A stretch of 64,000 nt of DNA from Eutypella sp. D-1 (Eukaryota > Ascomycota > Sordariomycetes > Xylariales > Diatrypaceae), in assembly GCA_023313575.1 (NCBI GenBank), contig JAJTTP010000011.1, forward strand, positions 434,001 through 498,000, in the 5' to 3' direction. The notes beneath the pieces were generated by a model. It was given only the letters and a program-made list of their open reading frames with translations. It did no database searches and was not told where the DNA came from. Of this stretch, positions 1 through 16,347 are shown piece by piece; within the stretch, counting starts at the first letter, position 1; each line of letters starts with the position of its first letter. Both the position numbers and the translations under genes were made by a program.

Positions 1-1796
1 CGGTAGCCTCGAGGATGCCAGGGTAGCGACCAAGGGTCTCGGAGACCTCGGCGGTGGAAACGTTCTCCCCCTTCCAGCGGAAGGTGTCACCAAGGCGGTC
101 GAGGAAGAACCAGCGGCCGTCGGCGTCGCGTCGCAGCGCGTCCCCTGTCCGGTAGTATAAGTCGCCCTCGCGGAAGACGTCACGCACGTACTTTTTGTCC
201 GTCGCCTCCTGGTTCTTGTAGTAGCCCGGGAACGGGGGCGTGATGGTCGGTGGCTGCGCAATCAGGATCTCACCCCCTTCCTCGTAGGGCACGCGGCGCG
301 CCCAGCCCGTGCGGGCGTCGCGCGCGATGTCGCCGGTCTCGACATCGATCTCGACGGGCACGAGGGCATTGCGGTGGCGCCAGCGCTGGATGAGGCCGTG
401 GTGGCCGACGGCGTGGGCGCGGAAGTCGCCGCGGGCCGGGTTGTCGAGCGGCAGGATGCCCTCGGTGGAGTTGAAGAACTCGAAGATGGTCTCGATGCCG
501 AAGCGGTCGCGGAATGCCTTCCAGACGTCCGGGCGCAGGCCGTTGCCGTAGATCGAGTGCACGTTGTGCTCGCGGTCGCGCGGCGACGGCGGCGCCGCCA
601 GCAGGTACCGCAGCGTCTCGCCCACGTAGACGAACCACGTCGCGCGCGACGCCCGGATGTCGTCCCAGAACCCGGACGCGCTGAACCGCGGCGCCACGCA
701 CAGCGTCTGCCCCGTGATCAGCTGCGTCATCGCGCTGATGCCCCCCGTCCCGTGGTACAGCGGCATGCAGTCGTAGTACCGCTGGTTCGCGCCGCGCACG
801 TAGGAGAACCCGCACTCCCGGCTGCAGGAGTGCATGAACCCGGCAACGGCGGGTACCACGACGGCCTTGGGAAGGCCCGTAGTGCCGCTCGTGTAGAAGA
901 GCCCGAAGGGAGAGGAAGGCTGCAGGCCGGCGCGGAGCTCATCACGCGGTCGCTCGCCGCGCATGGCGTTGACGTCACCGCGGGCATCGGCAAGACGGAC
1001 GATGCGAACGCCGTCGGTGGACAGCTCATCACGTACAGCGTCGAGGCGCTCGATCAGGGAATCAGCTCCGTCGACAAGGATGAACTTCGTGTCGGCGATG
1101 CCAAGGCAGTGCAGCAGTGCCTGCTTGGTTAGGTTATGGTTGATGAGGGCGGGCGCCGCACCGATGGCCCACAGGCCCATCCACGCCAACACGAAGTCCG
1201 GGCTGTTGGCCATAAAGAACGCCACTAGGTCGCCCGGTCGTACCCCCTCGCGCAGGAACCACTGTGCGTACTGGTGCGCCCGGTAGTACGCCTCCGCGTA
1301 CGTGTAGCTCCCCTGCCGTGACCAGATGCACTCGTGATTAGGCTGTGCCTGCGCATATCGCTCGAAGAAGTAGTACGGAGAGATACGATTATCCTCGACT
1401 ATGTCGGCGTCAAGAGTTCCCTCCTAGGTTAGCAGGTGTATATGATGCCATGTATGTACCGTTGGGTGCAGCCGATTGTCTAGCCGCGTAACCACGTGTA
1501 AGACAAGACAACGGTCGGCAAAACTTACGCGCTTTCCTAAACATTCTCTCGCCCTTGCCCCGCGCCCGGATGAGCTGTATGTCTTGCCTCAGGTGAAACT
1601 TTCCATCCAAGTACGTGAGGCCCGCCGCCGTGGCGAGCGCTGAGGCTGCCGCTGTTGATTGGGTCTCCGTGTTAGCGAATGAAATTGCGATTGAAGTAGG
1701 CGAAGGTGAACTGGCGATCTCGAGACCATGGTCCTGTCTCGGCCGTAGGTCGGACTTTAGAGGTATGTGTAGCTAAAACTTACCTATCGCCGCCAT
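1..1796 (-). CDS. FATP/FAT1-type very-long-chain acyl-CoA synthetase, 3' end outside window
   Basis: Membrane-associated AMP-forming ligase that activates (very) long-chain fatty acids to acyl-CoA and couples this to uptake. Visible on the minus strand: the AMP-binding P-loop-like motif YTSGTTGLPKA near 870-905, and the FATP-type motif RLGDTFRWKGEN near 60-100. Proposed exons are 1796-1784, 1651-1529 and 1398 to beyond position 1. Reading phase is kept across both GT-AG introns, and this gives an Ala-rich hydrophobic N-terminus followed by YLDGKFHL, as expected for a membrane-anchored FAT1 protein. The start codon lies 13 bases before the first donor. The C-terminal part is cut by the window edge. 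Family assignment is firm; the substrate is inferred, and a specialised secondary-metabolism ligase of the same fold cannot be excluded. Confidence 0.87.
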
Positions 1797-3846
1797 GGCT
1801 AGTTATTAGTCGATGTGCAGGTTTATCGCGATTCTGGCTTTATGCGACGAGGTACAGAGCGCAGTAGTTGGTGGATACTGGTCTACAAAGCCTCCCCAAA
1901 GATCTTTCAAATCCAAATTCGTGGTATAATTGTTAAACAGACGCGTCTAAAGAACAATCAAGTATGGCTCTATAGCGAAATGTAAGAGTTGCAAACCAAA
2001 CAGGTTCAATGATAATATCAGTTTAGACGTCTCTACCGCGTCGAAATACGCATTATCTTGGCTGTCCTACACGGGAAGAAGAGTCCACAATGCGTCTTAC
2101 CCCCAAAGTAAAAAAAAATAAAGGTAACGAAAATAAAATAGGAACCGTAAGAAAAGACCATTCGCGTTCTACTGGCGGCTGTGTAGGAGGAAAAAAGAGA
2201 ACCCCTTAATAGCTATTCGGATCGTGGTCCGAAAGGGAGTTTTTATTGCATTTCAACCTCTCCAAGGTTCCGTCACATGGCGGCGGGTAACTAATAACTT
2301 AAGGGTGGCATTGAATGTCGGCAATTTATGTAGGTGCGCCTAACAGCTCCGGGAGAGCTCTAGCCTGCTTATTAACGCAACAATTAACGCAACAGACGCA
2401 GCAGCTTCTCACCAACCACCATTACGCTGGCTCCCCCACAAGGAGCCGACGGGCTTAACTTAAGGTACCCCGGAATTTCTAACATCGTCAAGGGAGCCAA
2501 TTGGGGGAGAGGCTAAATCCAAGTTTAGTTTGATTCACTCAACTCACTACACAGTCTACCTAAGTACTTGCACTTATATAGTCGCATATTAGCCGGGGAA
2601 ATCTCCCTCCCGTCATCCCCTTCCCTCCCCGCACCACCCAGAACGCCAAGAGATGGTGGAATTCGGCATCGACGGGATACGATGGGGTTGGATGCGATAG
2701 GAGGTAGGGCCCTGTAACTACTAACTGCCTACTCTACCTAAGTAGAGTTCGACACGCCTGGCAGTCCCGATCATTGTATTTACGGGATAATATTACTACC
2801 ATAGCTGGTTTCTTCCGGAACCCTTCCGTAACAAAGCCCACACCACCTACAAGTAGTTACTCCTTCGAGTATTACCTTGACCTATAAAGTTGCACGTAGA
2901 AGCCCTTGTTCATCAACATCTATTGTCTCAAGATCTTGAAGCGAATACGATTGCAGCAATCTAATCTATCTTGTCCACCATCAATCTTGACAACGACAAG
3001 GCGCGCCTAATAGGATTTCCTCGCACCAACTAACCACCTAGGTTTTGAGCTAGTTGCCCGCTACCAAGATAGTGAGCATCGGCAACAGTCTCTACCTATC
3101 TTCCTCACAAGCCCCGTAACGGTGCCCGCCACTGGCAAGCAAGCAGTACGTATTCCGCACAGTTAGAACTTATACCCGGTATGCCGAACCTTATCCCGTG
3201 CGCAGCAGTAGCATAGTTTTCAGTATTCGTGTCACGACTAGCTTGGTAGCTTCCCAGTAGTTAAAACAATCGCCCCCTAATCCCCCCATGTGGCTTTCGA
3301 CGCCGTAACAAAGACCTGCGATCGACCATCCGCACCGCCACGGCCTCATCCAGACTCCTCTCCACAATTCAACAAAACGGTTCCCGTACCTACCATCCGT
3401 CCTGTCCATGCATGGAATTCCGTAGATCATCTCAACGTTTTCCCGCTACCTAGACCACCTAGCTAAATAGCGCAGATCCGGTATATCTTGCTATGAGTTG
3501 CAAAATGATGTACACCGCCAGATGCAAATGAAATGTCGCGTTTTCGAATGAGCAATTGTTGCGAACACATAACGAGCCTCCCTTTTGACATAATAAACAT
3601 GTAGTACCGGCCATAATATGGTGTATTACCATGCAATAAGATCCACACTGCAATTGAGATATCCCAATGACCTCTCCATCAGGTGTCGCCCATCATTGAA
3701 GGATTGCAGCCTGATACATCTCACAACAGGTGGTTCGCTTCACTGATGTGGTTAACGGGGAGCAGATCGTCTAGGCCACTCTTCGAAGTAGCCAAATGGC
3801 CTATAGTGCGTCAGTAGCTACCGGTCCCAGAAGGCTTATAGAACAC
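1797..3846. other. Intergenic region, no gene recognised
   Basis: About 2 kb containing only short reading frames with no recognisable family. It must hold the promoter of the acyl-CoA synthetase. A small imperfect tandem of ATTAACGCAAC (12-base period) lies at 2371-2394. Nothing else stands out. Confidence 0.6.
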
Positions 3847-5467
3847 CTACTTGCTTGGATCCATGAGCTTAAACCTGGACGACGGCGACTTGAAATAGGC
3901 GCTGGGCTTCGGGGTACTCGATGCATCGGTCTCGGTCTCATTAGAAAGGCTGCGTGAGCTTCGACTAGCATCTCTGCCCGTATATGCGGTTGTCTTTGAG
4001 CGTTTTCCCGTCACCAGTTCGGCATAATCCTGCCTCGGCTTCCGGCGGAGGTGGCGTCGAGGATTTCCGGAATTGGAATCTTGCTCTGCGCTGAAGCCCT
4101 CATTGGAGACTAATGGTGCCCCCAAAGGTAACGCATCCCACTTGTCGTGATTTGATTCTGTTCGAAATCTTTTCGGGGATGGGTTTGGATTGACGTTGCT
4201 GCTGTCCCTTCTGGGCGTGACTAGACGTGTTTTAGATTACCATTTCGATACAGCAAATGAGGAATGGTTTATTGTGTCTTACAGTTGTGAGCGCGGAAAC
4301 TGATATGTTCGTTATACCATTCTCTAGTCTCCGATTCTATACCTTTAACTGAAACCCAACGATTAGTACGTCGTATATACGTAAAGGATAGAGACTACAC
4401 ACCTTCAAGGGCGTGCTTCAGGAAGACCTCATTGTCTGTAAGTCTCTCGGCGGTCTCGGGGTCATCGTTGTGCATTTTCTCAAAATGCTTGACAGCACGT
4501 CGGTAGAGTAGGGGTGGATCTGTGAAGCGGAGGTCGCTGCACTCGTCATGACCACAACGAATGATGTAGTAGCCATCGTAACTGGAGTGTCGGAAAATAC
4601 ACTCATAACGGGCAATGTCTTTGGTTTGGATAGTTGGGAAATCACCCGTCTTCTCGGTAGTCTCGTTAGATTCCTTTTCATGAGTTAGCCGCACATCCTA
4701 TGTATAACCCAACCTGCACTGGGCACTTGGACTTCCAGGTCTCATCTCACATTGGGTGTCACTCTTGTATCCGATTCGGGGTCAAAGGCGGTATCCCTCA
4801 AGCGCTTTTGACTGTTCCGAGTTCGGGTCCGGGAGTTCTCAGCTGCGAGTTGTTCCTGAAGTGCATGATCCACGATATCTCTTCTTGTCTGTGAGCTTCT
4901 GCGAGTCCCTGATGCAGATTCAACGTGTTCTACCCCGTCTGCAACCTCATCGTGACCCATGTAAGGTGGCGAAGGTGGTCCATCCAGGTCTATGCCTATA
5001 CCAACAGACTCTACATCAGCGGACTCCATATCAGTAGGCTCTATGTCGACAGACTCTCCCAACGAGCTCAGTTTCGATTCACTAGATAACGACCTTGTTG
5101 GAGTGGACGGAGAGACATTCAAGACCGAGGCACTTGGTATAAGATCCAAGAATGGCGGGTTCATCTTCTGCAAGTCGGCGATGACGGACTCGATGACCCC
5201 ATCACCGACCTCAAGGGTCTCGAGCTTCCTACGTAAATCCTGGAGCATCTTCTTCTTCGCATCGTCAAAGGCTTGGCGTTCCTTGTCTACTTCAGCCAAC
5301 AGCACACAGAGCTTGGGCACATGAAGACGTCCGAGCGTCTCATTACACTCCTGTGTAAGTTGCTGTAGCTCTCTCTTGATGAAAGAAGCAGCAAAGTCCG
5401 AGATGGCGCTGTTCAGCTTGTTGGCTGAGCTGCCATCGAGGTGACTAGAATCTGGGATAGAAGCCAT
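3847..5467 (-). CDS. Unrecognised protein with N-terminal helical region and Cys/His-rich C-terminal segment
   Basis: Three exons (5467-4751, 4697-4403, 4220-3847) join in phase to about 461 residues. I do not recognise a family. Residues 20-110 are charged and heptad-like, suggesting a coiled coil. Residues 125-239 are acidic and Ser-rich. The second exon has a compact Cys/His segment (YECIFRH, RCGHDEC, then HFEKMH) that resembles a degenerate C2H2-type finger and is the only domain-like part. The C-terminus is basic, Ser/Thr-rich and probably disordered. Splice junctions are GTGAGA and GTGTGT donors with ATAG and CTAG acceptors. A nuclear or chromatin-related role would be a guess. The gene is real on coding grounds (long frames, in-phase introns) but its function is unknown. 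Confidence 0.7.
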
Positions 5468-7176
5468 GACGGATCATGCAGACCTCAAATCATGAACGGT
5501 GGGTAGGTCAGGCTCCATCAAACGCTGATTCGCAGGATATCACTTACAGTCAGTTGTGCGTGGCGGGGTATCAGGTGAGGACACAAAATGATCGTATTCG
5601 CACGACACACGTAGATAAACACTCGAGGACCCTTTCGCATAAGTATGTCAGGACGCATATAATAAGCTCTAAACCTGCCTTCAAGAATAATGTTTAGTGG
5701 TTCCCCCACCTTGCCCTTTGCGTGAGCTGATGTTGGTAGTTATAACTTATATGCTCTGCTTTGTTCCCTCAACTTTCAGATTTCGTGCGACTGGCGGCAG
5801 GGATTTGCAGATGCATCCAACAACCTCGGTGACAAAGAGGTCCAGTGGGGTTTACTTGACGAGATCGGACGAGAAAACGTGATGCTGGTTTTGACTTGAG
5901 ATCTTTCGAACTCGGGAAGTTCTGATCTAGATTGTTTTCCCTTTTTTTTTTTTTTTTTGAAATTTTCTCTGGTGCAAATACAGGTAAGGTAAGTTTTCTC
6001 ATTTACTCATTCTACCTAGAGTTATGTCGGAAATTCAAGGCAGATAAAGGCATGCAGGTAGGTACCTACGTAGGGCTCTGTATAGGTGCAAATATCTAAG
6101 GTTATAGGTACCTTCTTTAGTATTCTTAGCTCATGTTTGCTCATGCAGGCATACTACTAAAAGACTGCGGGGCCTGCAGCTGTAGGTATCGGGTTACTAG
6201 GAAGGTACGATAAAAGAGCTGTCATTAGGGGAGTACTTGAGTACTTACCAAGCCTATTTCAGGTATCATCTTGTCATTCTTGCGTATTTCGATTCGTACA
6301 TCTCATTTAGGTGTAGTTGGTTATTCTCATGTGGTATTAAGGTACTCGAGAACGAAAAAGAGATTCGAGAAGCTGCATCCGACGTTCTATCACCGCGATG
6401 CTTGACAAGTGGCGTCAGTTGTCAGTCAGCTGTGGGATATAACTACACAGCTAAGCAGAGCCAATAATTATCACCTATCATCATGGCCTAATTACCCCTT
6501 TCTCCTCCCAGAGCATAACTTCTTATTGCGACTCGTAGAATATATAGAGTTAAATGAGGCAGATATATATAAAAGGCGGTAGCAATCATAGGACATCGCG
6601 TTCAGCGCAGTATTGATAGATATTATAGCGGTGAATATGTCTCTGAACGAGGCCGAGGTGCCGCATATACCTCCAAAGACACCAGAGAGATACTCAATCA
6701 ATCAATGTATACACACCACCCTATTCCCTTTGAAATGGGTTGCGAGAGATCGTGTGTCTGAGTATACGCCCTCACTGTAGTATTCCACTTTTCTTTTTTC
6801 ATACCATTCGTTTGGGTCCACTTATTAAGCCCCTATCTCGGCCCAGTCCACCATCACACAGTGTTTACCACGGTACTATGGAAAAAAAGTATCGTCACTC
6901 TGGTGCTTTCTCTAGCCACGATAATAAGATGATAAATGTAGCCGAAATTGCATCTGAAGAGCGGTGTCTGGCGTTAAAGCATCCAGGTATAATTAGCAAT
7001 GCAAGATATGCTGTGCGATATAAACGCAAGTGAACTTCTATGGGCACAAGTGGGTTCCATTTAATACATATCCACACATGCTCTAAGAAAGGCTTTTGGC
7101 ACACGAGTTTCTTTGGTCTATACTCAAGTCTCTAGCTGATCCGGCGTTGGTGGCTAGTTTAACTCATATACTCGTC
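5468..7176. other. Intergenic region with 17-T tract
   Basis: No coding gene could be supported. It contains a run of 17 T at 5942-5958 and a TAGGTACCTACGTAGG-type palindromic stretch near 6060-6076. The reading frames present are short and without family features. Confidence 0.55.
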
Positions 7177-9194
7177 TTATTGAAGCTTCTTAAACAGAAC
7201 CATCTTGGTCGGGTCTGCGAGCACGTTGACCTCGAAGGTAATGTTCTTCGGGCGACCCTCGACATCTGACCCGAACTTGATGTCATAATGCGAGAGGATG
7301 TAGGCCATGATTATCTTGATCTCGTTGCTTGCGAAGAACCGGCCCGGGCATGCGTCCTTACCATAGCCCCACTGCATACTGTCGTACGTCGAGCTCGCGA
7401 ATTGGAACTTGTTCGCATCCTCCGGCTTACTCCGCAGCTTGTAGAAGCGAAACCCGTCGAAGGCGTGCGGGTCGCCCCATTCAGGGGGTGTCTCGTCCAA
7501 AATATTGGTGTTGCATTGCACTATGGTACCGGCAGGGATGTTGAAACCATTTGAGAGCTGTATGGGCTTCATAGCCATTCGTTGGTATGTCGCTATTAAG
7601 TGCTTAGTCGACTCGTCAAGCATTTTGGAGCATTAAATGAAAGCTGAAGCCGTCACTTACCAACGGATGGAGGAGAGTGTCGCTGTGACTCTTTCATGAA
7701 AGAGTCAAGCTTTTTCAATTGCGTAAGGTGCTGCTTCTCGAGCATCCCACCGCTCTCTTTCATGACTTCCAGTACTTCTTCCCTCAGCGGCTTGATGTAT
7801 TCGGGCCGCGCTGCAAGGTCGTACAGGATATGAATGGTGGCTAACCTCGTAGTGTGGATTGCTGCCGTCGCTGTCAGCATTTGTAGGTTAGCCAACTCCT
7901 TTTCGTCGAAGGACCGATCACCGGTGCTCTTGGCACGGTCCTGCATCCACTGAATCATATCGTTATATGCTGGGGCGTCCGGGTCATTTGATCTGGCATG
8001 GCGTTTCTCGAGTTCCGGAAGGAGCAACTCGAGAGCCCGCCTATGATCACCATGAATCCGAGTCATCTCCGGAATGAAATATTGGGCGATCGGTCGCAAC
8101 CAAGGATGCCAATGCTTCAACCTTTCGCCGCCTATCATAGCATCTGTCGCAAACTTCGTGCTGCAATTCAGCCACTATGTCCAATTCCTACATCAGCACA
8201 TAGCTCTGAGGGTGTCGAGACGCTTTGAATCGATATCAAAGCCTCCATGACGGAATGCCAAATGGCTTCATCCTGAAATCAACGATTCAGATGTCGAGCT
8301 TTCTTACCTCTTCATCTCGACACATGGGGTACCCTACAAAGATACGAGCCGAAGTCCCGGCAACAAGGCGGAGTAGCTTCTGATGAAGGTCTATGGGTGT
8401 CCAGTCTGCACAAGACGTGAGCCAGTGTTGGTTCCTGAAGCACCATGATGAATAATTACGTACCATCGCAGGGTGGAAACTGGGTCTGGAAGCAGTGGGC
8501 AACCTCATGAACCACTTCCCCCACAAATATGCCAAGATGCCGGTTCAAGTCAATCTTGATCGCCCCCAGCATAATATCGCTCTCATGGTCAATGGTCGTG
8601 TATTGACCAATCAAGCGCTATTGCCTATCAGCTCACCAACTTCATACCTCCGCCCATAAAGTCAACTTACATCAGACAGGGCTTTCAAGCCGCTAGCTTC
8701 GTGCCTGCTATACGGCTTCAAGTCATTGGCAAATTTTCGGGGCAGAAACTGTCACATTTATAGTCAGGGTGTCATTCGTGACAAGTCTTACTGCCTGCCT
8801 GATGGGAGGCAGACTCATGCAACAGGATTGTAAGGCAGGGAGTGCTCCGCGTCATTTGGATAAGAAGTTGATGTAGTCATGATCCCTTACTATTCGGGGC
8901 CCATCAGGTGTGAGGACCTGGAAGATTTGATCTTTAAACTATAGCCCCGCATTAGTTATGGGTATGAAATATGCAGCCAGAGTATTTCACCTTGTGGTAA
9001 CCCTCGCGAAGCAATAAATCTGCCTCTTGAACATAGCGTGTCTTTAGTGTATTGGCATCGACGGTGTCAATCCCGAGCACTGGAAGATTGAAAGTTTTCG
9101 GCCCACTACGTTTCCGGGTGAGAAATGCAGCAAGTAAGGCTAAGGCGGCCGTGATGGCCGTTGCCCACCACGCTGACGTGTCGGGTGAGTCCAT
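7177..9194 (-). CDS. Cytochrome P450 monooxygenase (CYP68/CYP503-like)
   Basis: Haem-thiolate monooxygenase, likely oxidising a lipophilic secondary metabolite at the ER. Seven exons (9194-8991, 8938-8891, 8748-8671, 8617-8464, 8405-8308, 8174-7661, 7592-7177) join in phase to 503 residues, the normal P450 size. The N-terminus has a hydrophobic anchor (WWATAITAALALLAAFL). The I-helix reads AAIHTT in place of the usual AGxDT, a form seen in fungal ent-kaurene-oxidase-like and indole-diterpene P450s. ExxR is ESQR, and the haem loop is WGYGKDACPGRFF with the ligand Cys near residue 447. No break is visible. It is divergent from the glycosyltransferase-like gene and 2.8 kb from a terpene cyclase, which suggests terpenoid tailoring. 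The family is firm; the exact CYP assignment and substrate are inferred. Confidence 0.92.
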
Positions 9195-10119
9195 CGATTT
9201 AGTACAACTGATCGCAATGTCTCAATGAATTTGGCTGTAGGCTTCCAGTATCACACCACACCTTGTCTAACAATTCCCATGCTCCGACCAACAAGTCTGT
9301 AAATAATGAGGAAGAGGACCGCTATGAGTGTGTCTTGTCCCAGAACTGTGTAATCAATATAGTTCAGGATCTTCAACTTAAGAGACACATATTACTAAGA
9401 GCTAAGATACCCCAGCATGAAGAACGGTATTGAGGAGCAGACTGTCGGTACATCATGCAGTACATCCGATTGCAACGTGACATGCTCTGCACTAATGATT
9501 TAGTCATATTCCTTCATGATTATAGCGGCAGCATATCCATTCCAGTAGATGTTTTTATGAGTTGTAGGATAGTCTATGTACCATCCTCAGTAGACTTGGC
9601 CTGCAGCGTTACGTATCGTAAGCTGGCTGTCGGGTGTGGAGTATAGGGGTTTTCTTATCAGCAGCCCCACAATTTCGTATAGAAAGAGAAGTAGACAGGC
9701 CAAGAATCGGAGGGTAAAGCCATCACCCCTGTCCGTCATCAATATGTGGCATCTGATTCTCGTGTTGATGGTTTGTGTTTATACGCGAAGCAATCTAAGC
9801 CGTGTTCGTTAGTTGACATAGATGATAGTCCCGAGCCTATGGCAAAGCTAGACGAGCAGATGGGTGGGCTAAGGCGCACGAAGCGCTGTGTAGGATTTTC
9901 GACCCCAGGAAAGTGACTATCCATCCTTGGCAAGTGACGAAGATGTTTAGTAATCTTAGTAACCCAAGGAAAGATAGTCAAAAGCAGTAGGAAGGATGCC
10001 GTGCTTGATCGGGTGAACAGAACTCAAAAGAATGACTGTCACACGTATGCCCTGCATGTGACCATTCCCATCACCGTCACTTCATCAGAAAGATAATGAA
10101 CACTACAGTTAGATGAACA
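9195..10119. promoter_or_regulatory. Shared divergent upstream region of P450 and glycosyltransferase-like gene
   Basis: 925 bases lie between two start codons that face away from each other, so both promoters must be here. Co-regulation of the two genes is a reasonable inference, but I see no recognised operator or factor-binding motif. Reading frames inside are short and unconvincing. Confidence 0.5.
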
Positions 10120-11514
10120 ATGGCACCTTCAGCAATCAGTATGGCGTCCCGGCTCTATTCCGGGTCTTCGGTTCCCAAAGCCAATATGCCACCAGGATTG
10201 AAGTTGGTATCGGCCGGAAGGTTAGACCTCCGCTCAGACGAAGAGATCTCGGAATGGCTTCAAAGATGCCATCCAGTTACGTCCAACAAGAATGTATGGG
10301 CTTACTGGCACACGGGCTTCGCGAAAATGGCACCCTGGGTCCAGCGAAATATCATCAATTGGGTTCGTCGCTTGGGGCCCGAGTGGACTGTCCATTTACT
10401 GGACAATGTTCCGGGCTCGGAAACAAACGTTCATCACTTCGTCGAGCCCTCATACTTTCCAGATTCCTTCAATGAAAACACCATGGATGGCCCTTTCATG
10501 GGACAGCACTCGGGTGACATGGTTCGCCTTCCATTACTCTTGCTATATGGTGGGGTCTGGATGGATGCCGGGACTTTCCTTTTCCGTCACCTAGACGATA
10601 TCTGCTGGAAGCAAATTGAGGATAAATCCTCCCCATACGAACTGGCCGGCTTCCAAATCAATCTGCGACCGAACGAAGACTGTATGCTGAATGGATTTAT
10701 TGCTGCTAAGCGCAACAATCCCTTTATCAAGCGCTGGCATGACATTTATCTTGAAGTCTGGAAGGGCGCCAGGAACTCACACGGACTTCATAAACACCCG
10801 CTGCTTAGGCATCTACCTCTTCTATGCCCCCCGACCGACCAAATGAACTGTCCCGACTTGAACCTCTTGATGGAGTCTTTCAGTGACTACTTCACACACT
10901 TCTTGGCCTATGATCGGCTGCGCAAGCTTGTCGACCCCAACGACGGCTTCAACGGGCCAGACTACTTCGCTAAGCATATGTTACTGTTATCTGCTATTCA
11001 GGAAACCTACTACTTCCAGCAGATGACTGGGTGGTCGGGCAGTCGACAGTTCGAACTGCTTACAGCTAGGCGCGATGGTGAGGGCGTTGTAAAGGACGAG
11101 AAATGGCACGCTGCCGAGTCGTTTGTCAACGATGCGCTTGCCAACACGTCCACGATGAAGCTATCACATGGCCCCGCTGGGGCCTTGGAATCATTCTTAG
11201 CAGATCTTTGGGACTCAGAGGAGCATCAGGACAAGGATAACGTAGATGGGACCTTTGCTGCCTATCTTCGATATGGGTCTGGTGAGTAAATCATTTTTAT
11301 CATTCAGGTCACCATGAATTGAACGCACGTCTCTATAAGAGAAACGTTCCGCTGCTATTTCACTCCTAAGTATCGGATAATAGCTTCCTACGGCCGATCG
11401 CTAACATAAATTGCAGTCCATTTCGACCAAACGCGCGAGGTTATGCCGTTGAAATGCAAGGTAAATGAGGAAGAGATACTGTCTGTCGGCTACTTGGAAC
11501 CCGCTAGCATGTAA
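10120..11514 (+). CDS. Glycosyltransferase-like protein (capsular-polysaccharide-synthesis / GT32-like)
   Basis: Two exons (10120-11281, 11417-11514) join in phase to 419 residues. The pattern is that of fungal capsular-polysaccharide-synthesis-type transferases: an early WAYWHTGFAKMAPWVQRNI block (about residues 60-78), then a nucleotide-sugar segment ending GGVWMDAG near residues 144-151, which is the DxD-like metal/sugar-nucleotide motif of GT32-type enzymes. There is no signal peptide or clear membrane span, so a cytosolic or peripheral location is likely. The gene is divergent from the P450 and convergent with the terpene cyclase, which makes sugar transfer to a terpenoid an attractive but unproven role. 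It could equally act on cell-surface glycans. The 98-base second exon encodes an ordinary C-terminal tail. Confidence 0.8.
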
Positions 11515-11987
11515 AATGTGGAATTCAGAAATAGCTGGTCTATCATTGGACAATGATTGTTGATAATAGGGGTAAAGATGGGCTGCCTTGCCCCACACTT
11601 TGTACATTTGAAGTATCTATGTGCTCGCATAAATACCGAAGTACCTGATTATACGGTGCATGCTTTTAGAAACCTAGGTACCTAGGTATATAGGTAGACT
11701 CCAGCGCAGTTGAGATCATACTAGCAGTTCATCTTTTTCCAGTTCCCCTTAAAGCCAAATACTTATAATGTAATTACTTCAGCATCGTTTCAAGGTTGCT
11801 TGGAGTTATTAGCGCTGTGCGTCCTAATTAACCCACCCCGGACAAAATCAAGAGACTAAAGAATAGCACCATTGCATCGTTTATTTAGGAGCTACTACCT
11901 AACAACAAGCGTTGCGAATCAATCTCAATATGTCGTGTGCTAGCTACACTCATCATCCACTTTCCTGATGCCATTTGTACTCGTTTA
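11515..11987. other. Convergent intergenic spacer with AGGTACCT palindromes
   Basis: 473 bases between the stop codons of the glycosyltransferase-like gene and the terpene cyclase, expected to hold both 3' ends. Around 11670-11697 lies a cluster of CCTAGGTACCTAGGTATATAGG-like palindromic words. No gene is seen. Confidence 0.5.
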
Positions 11988-15525
<3,538 letters not shown>

Positions 15526-16347
15526 CTAATCTGACACAGACTTCTTGGTCTTCTTATGCTTTTTGCCTGGTAACGGAGCGACTTGTCCATGGTGTGCAGA
15601 ATAGTGGGCAAACCGGCACTCCCCGGGTGATTTCTTCGCAAGTGGCAGGTTAGTCAGTCAGCTTAATGCATCATGGCAATGAAGCATATTGTCAGTACTT
15701 ACTGTACAGCGTGATCCGTCAACCCAGAATGAGCATATAAGAGGCTCCTTGAGCCCATCCGGAATGTCTTCATGGGCCCAACAGCATGTCCCTTTATCCT
15801 GGTCGCGGCACTGATACCCAGGAGTCGACCACCATGGGCAGACTATCATCGGTTGGTCGCTGTCCTTTTCAGTCAAAGTGTCCTGTCTTGCGAACATTGA
15901 TTTTCTTGGTGATTGGATCAGGAACGGGTTTGCAGACGTAGGAGAAACATGATCGGCTAGCTTGAGGTTGCTGTCTATAGTATTAGCCGATTTTCTGCGT
16001 GTATTTACCTGTGAACTTACGCGAAGCTGCTTTGTATTGGGCTAGACCTCCCTATAAACGGGTTCTCCCTATCTACTTGCCGGAGCGGAGAGAAGGGCGG
16101 AGCCTTGGAAAGATCGGCTTCGGTATCAGTCGCGGCGGCTCCTCGATTGGTTCTCAAAAGGGCCAATATCTCACGATGGGTGGACGTAGAGATTTGTCCC
16201 GTCCCTACAAGAATTCCTAGGCCCTACATGTGTAGAGTATACGGTTAGTTAATGCCCCATACCTGGTTTCCCGACCATAATAGGAAAGCTTACCGTGAAA
16301 ACCTGTGCCATGCCCTGATCAGTCAGGGACTCTCTGTTAGCGGCCAT
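15526..16347 (-). CDS. Small protein with two CCCH-type zinc fingers
   Basis: Four exons (16347-16294, 16223-16021, 15970-15703, 15633-15526) join in phase to about 210 residues. The N-terminal half is Ser/Pro-rich and probably disordered (FSPLR, NPFLIQSP). Two CCCH-like fingers follow: first CPWWSTPGYQC...CCWAH, then CSFWVDGSRC completed across the last intron by ECRFAH. The C-terminus is a Lys-rich tail (GKKHKKTKKS), consistent with nuclear location or RNA/DNA contact. CCCH fingers usually bind RNA or DNA; the exact role is unknown. No larger frame was seen because the introns are only 50-70 bases. The start is chosen as the only ATG that opens the in-phase series. Confidence 0.7.

Noticed and set aside
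270..1286. Long open frames on both strands over the acyl-CoA synthetase
   Set aside because: Shadows in GC-rich coding DNA; the true frame carries the AMP-binding motifs.
8227..8284. Extra P450 exon reading DEAIWHSVMEAL
   Set aside because: It breaks phase with the next exon; splicing directly from CRDEE to WLNCSTKF keeps phase and matches P450 structure.
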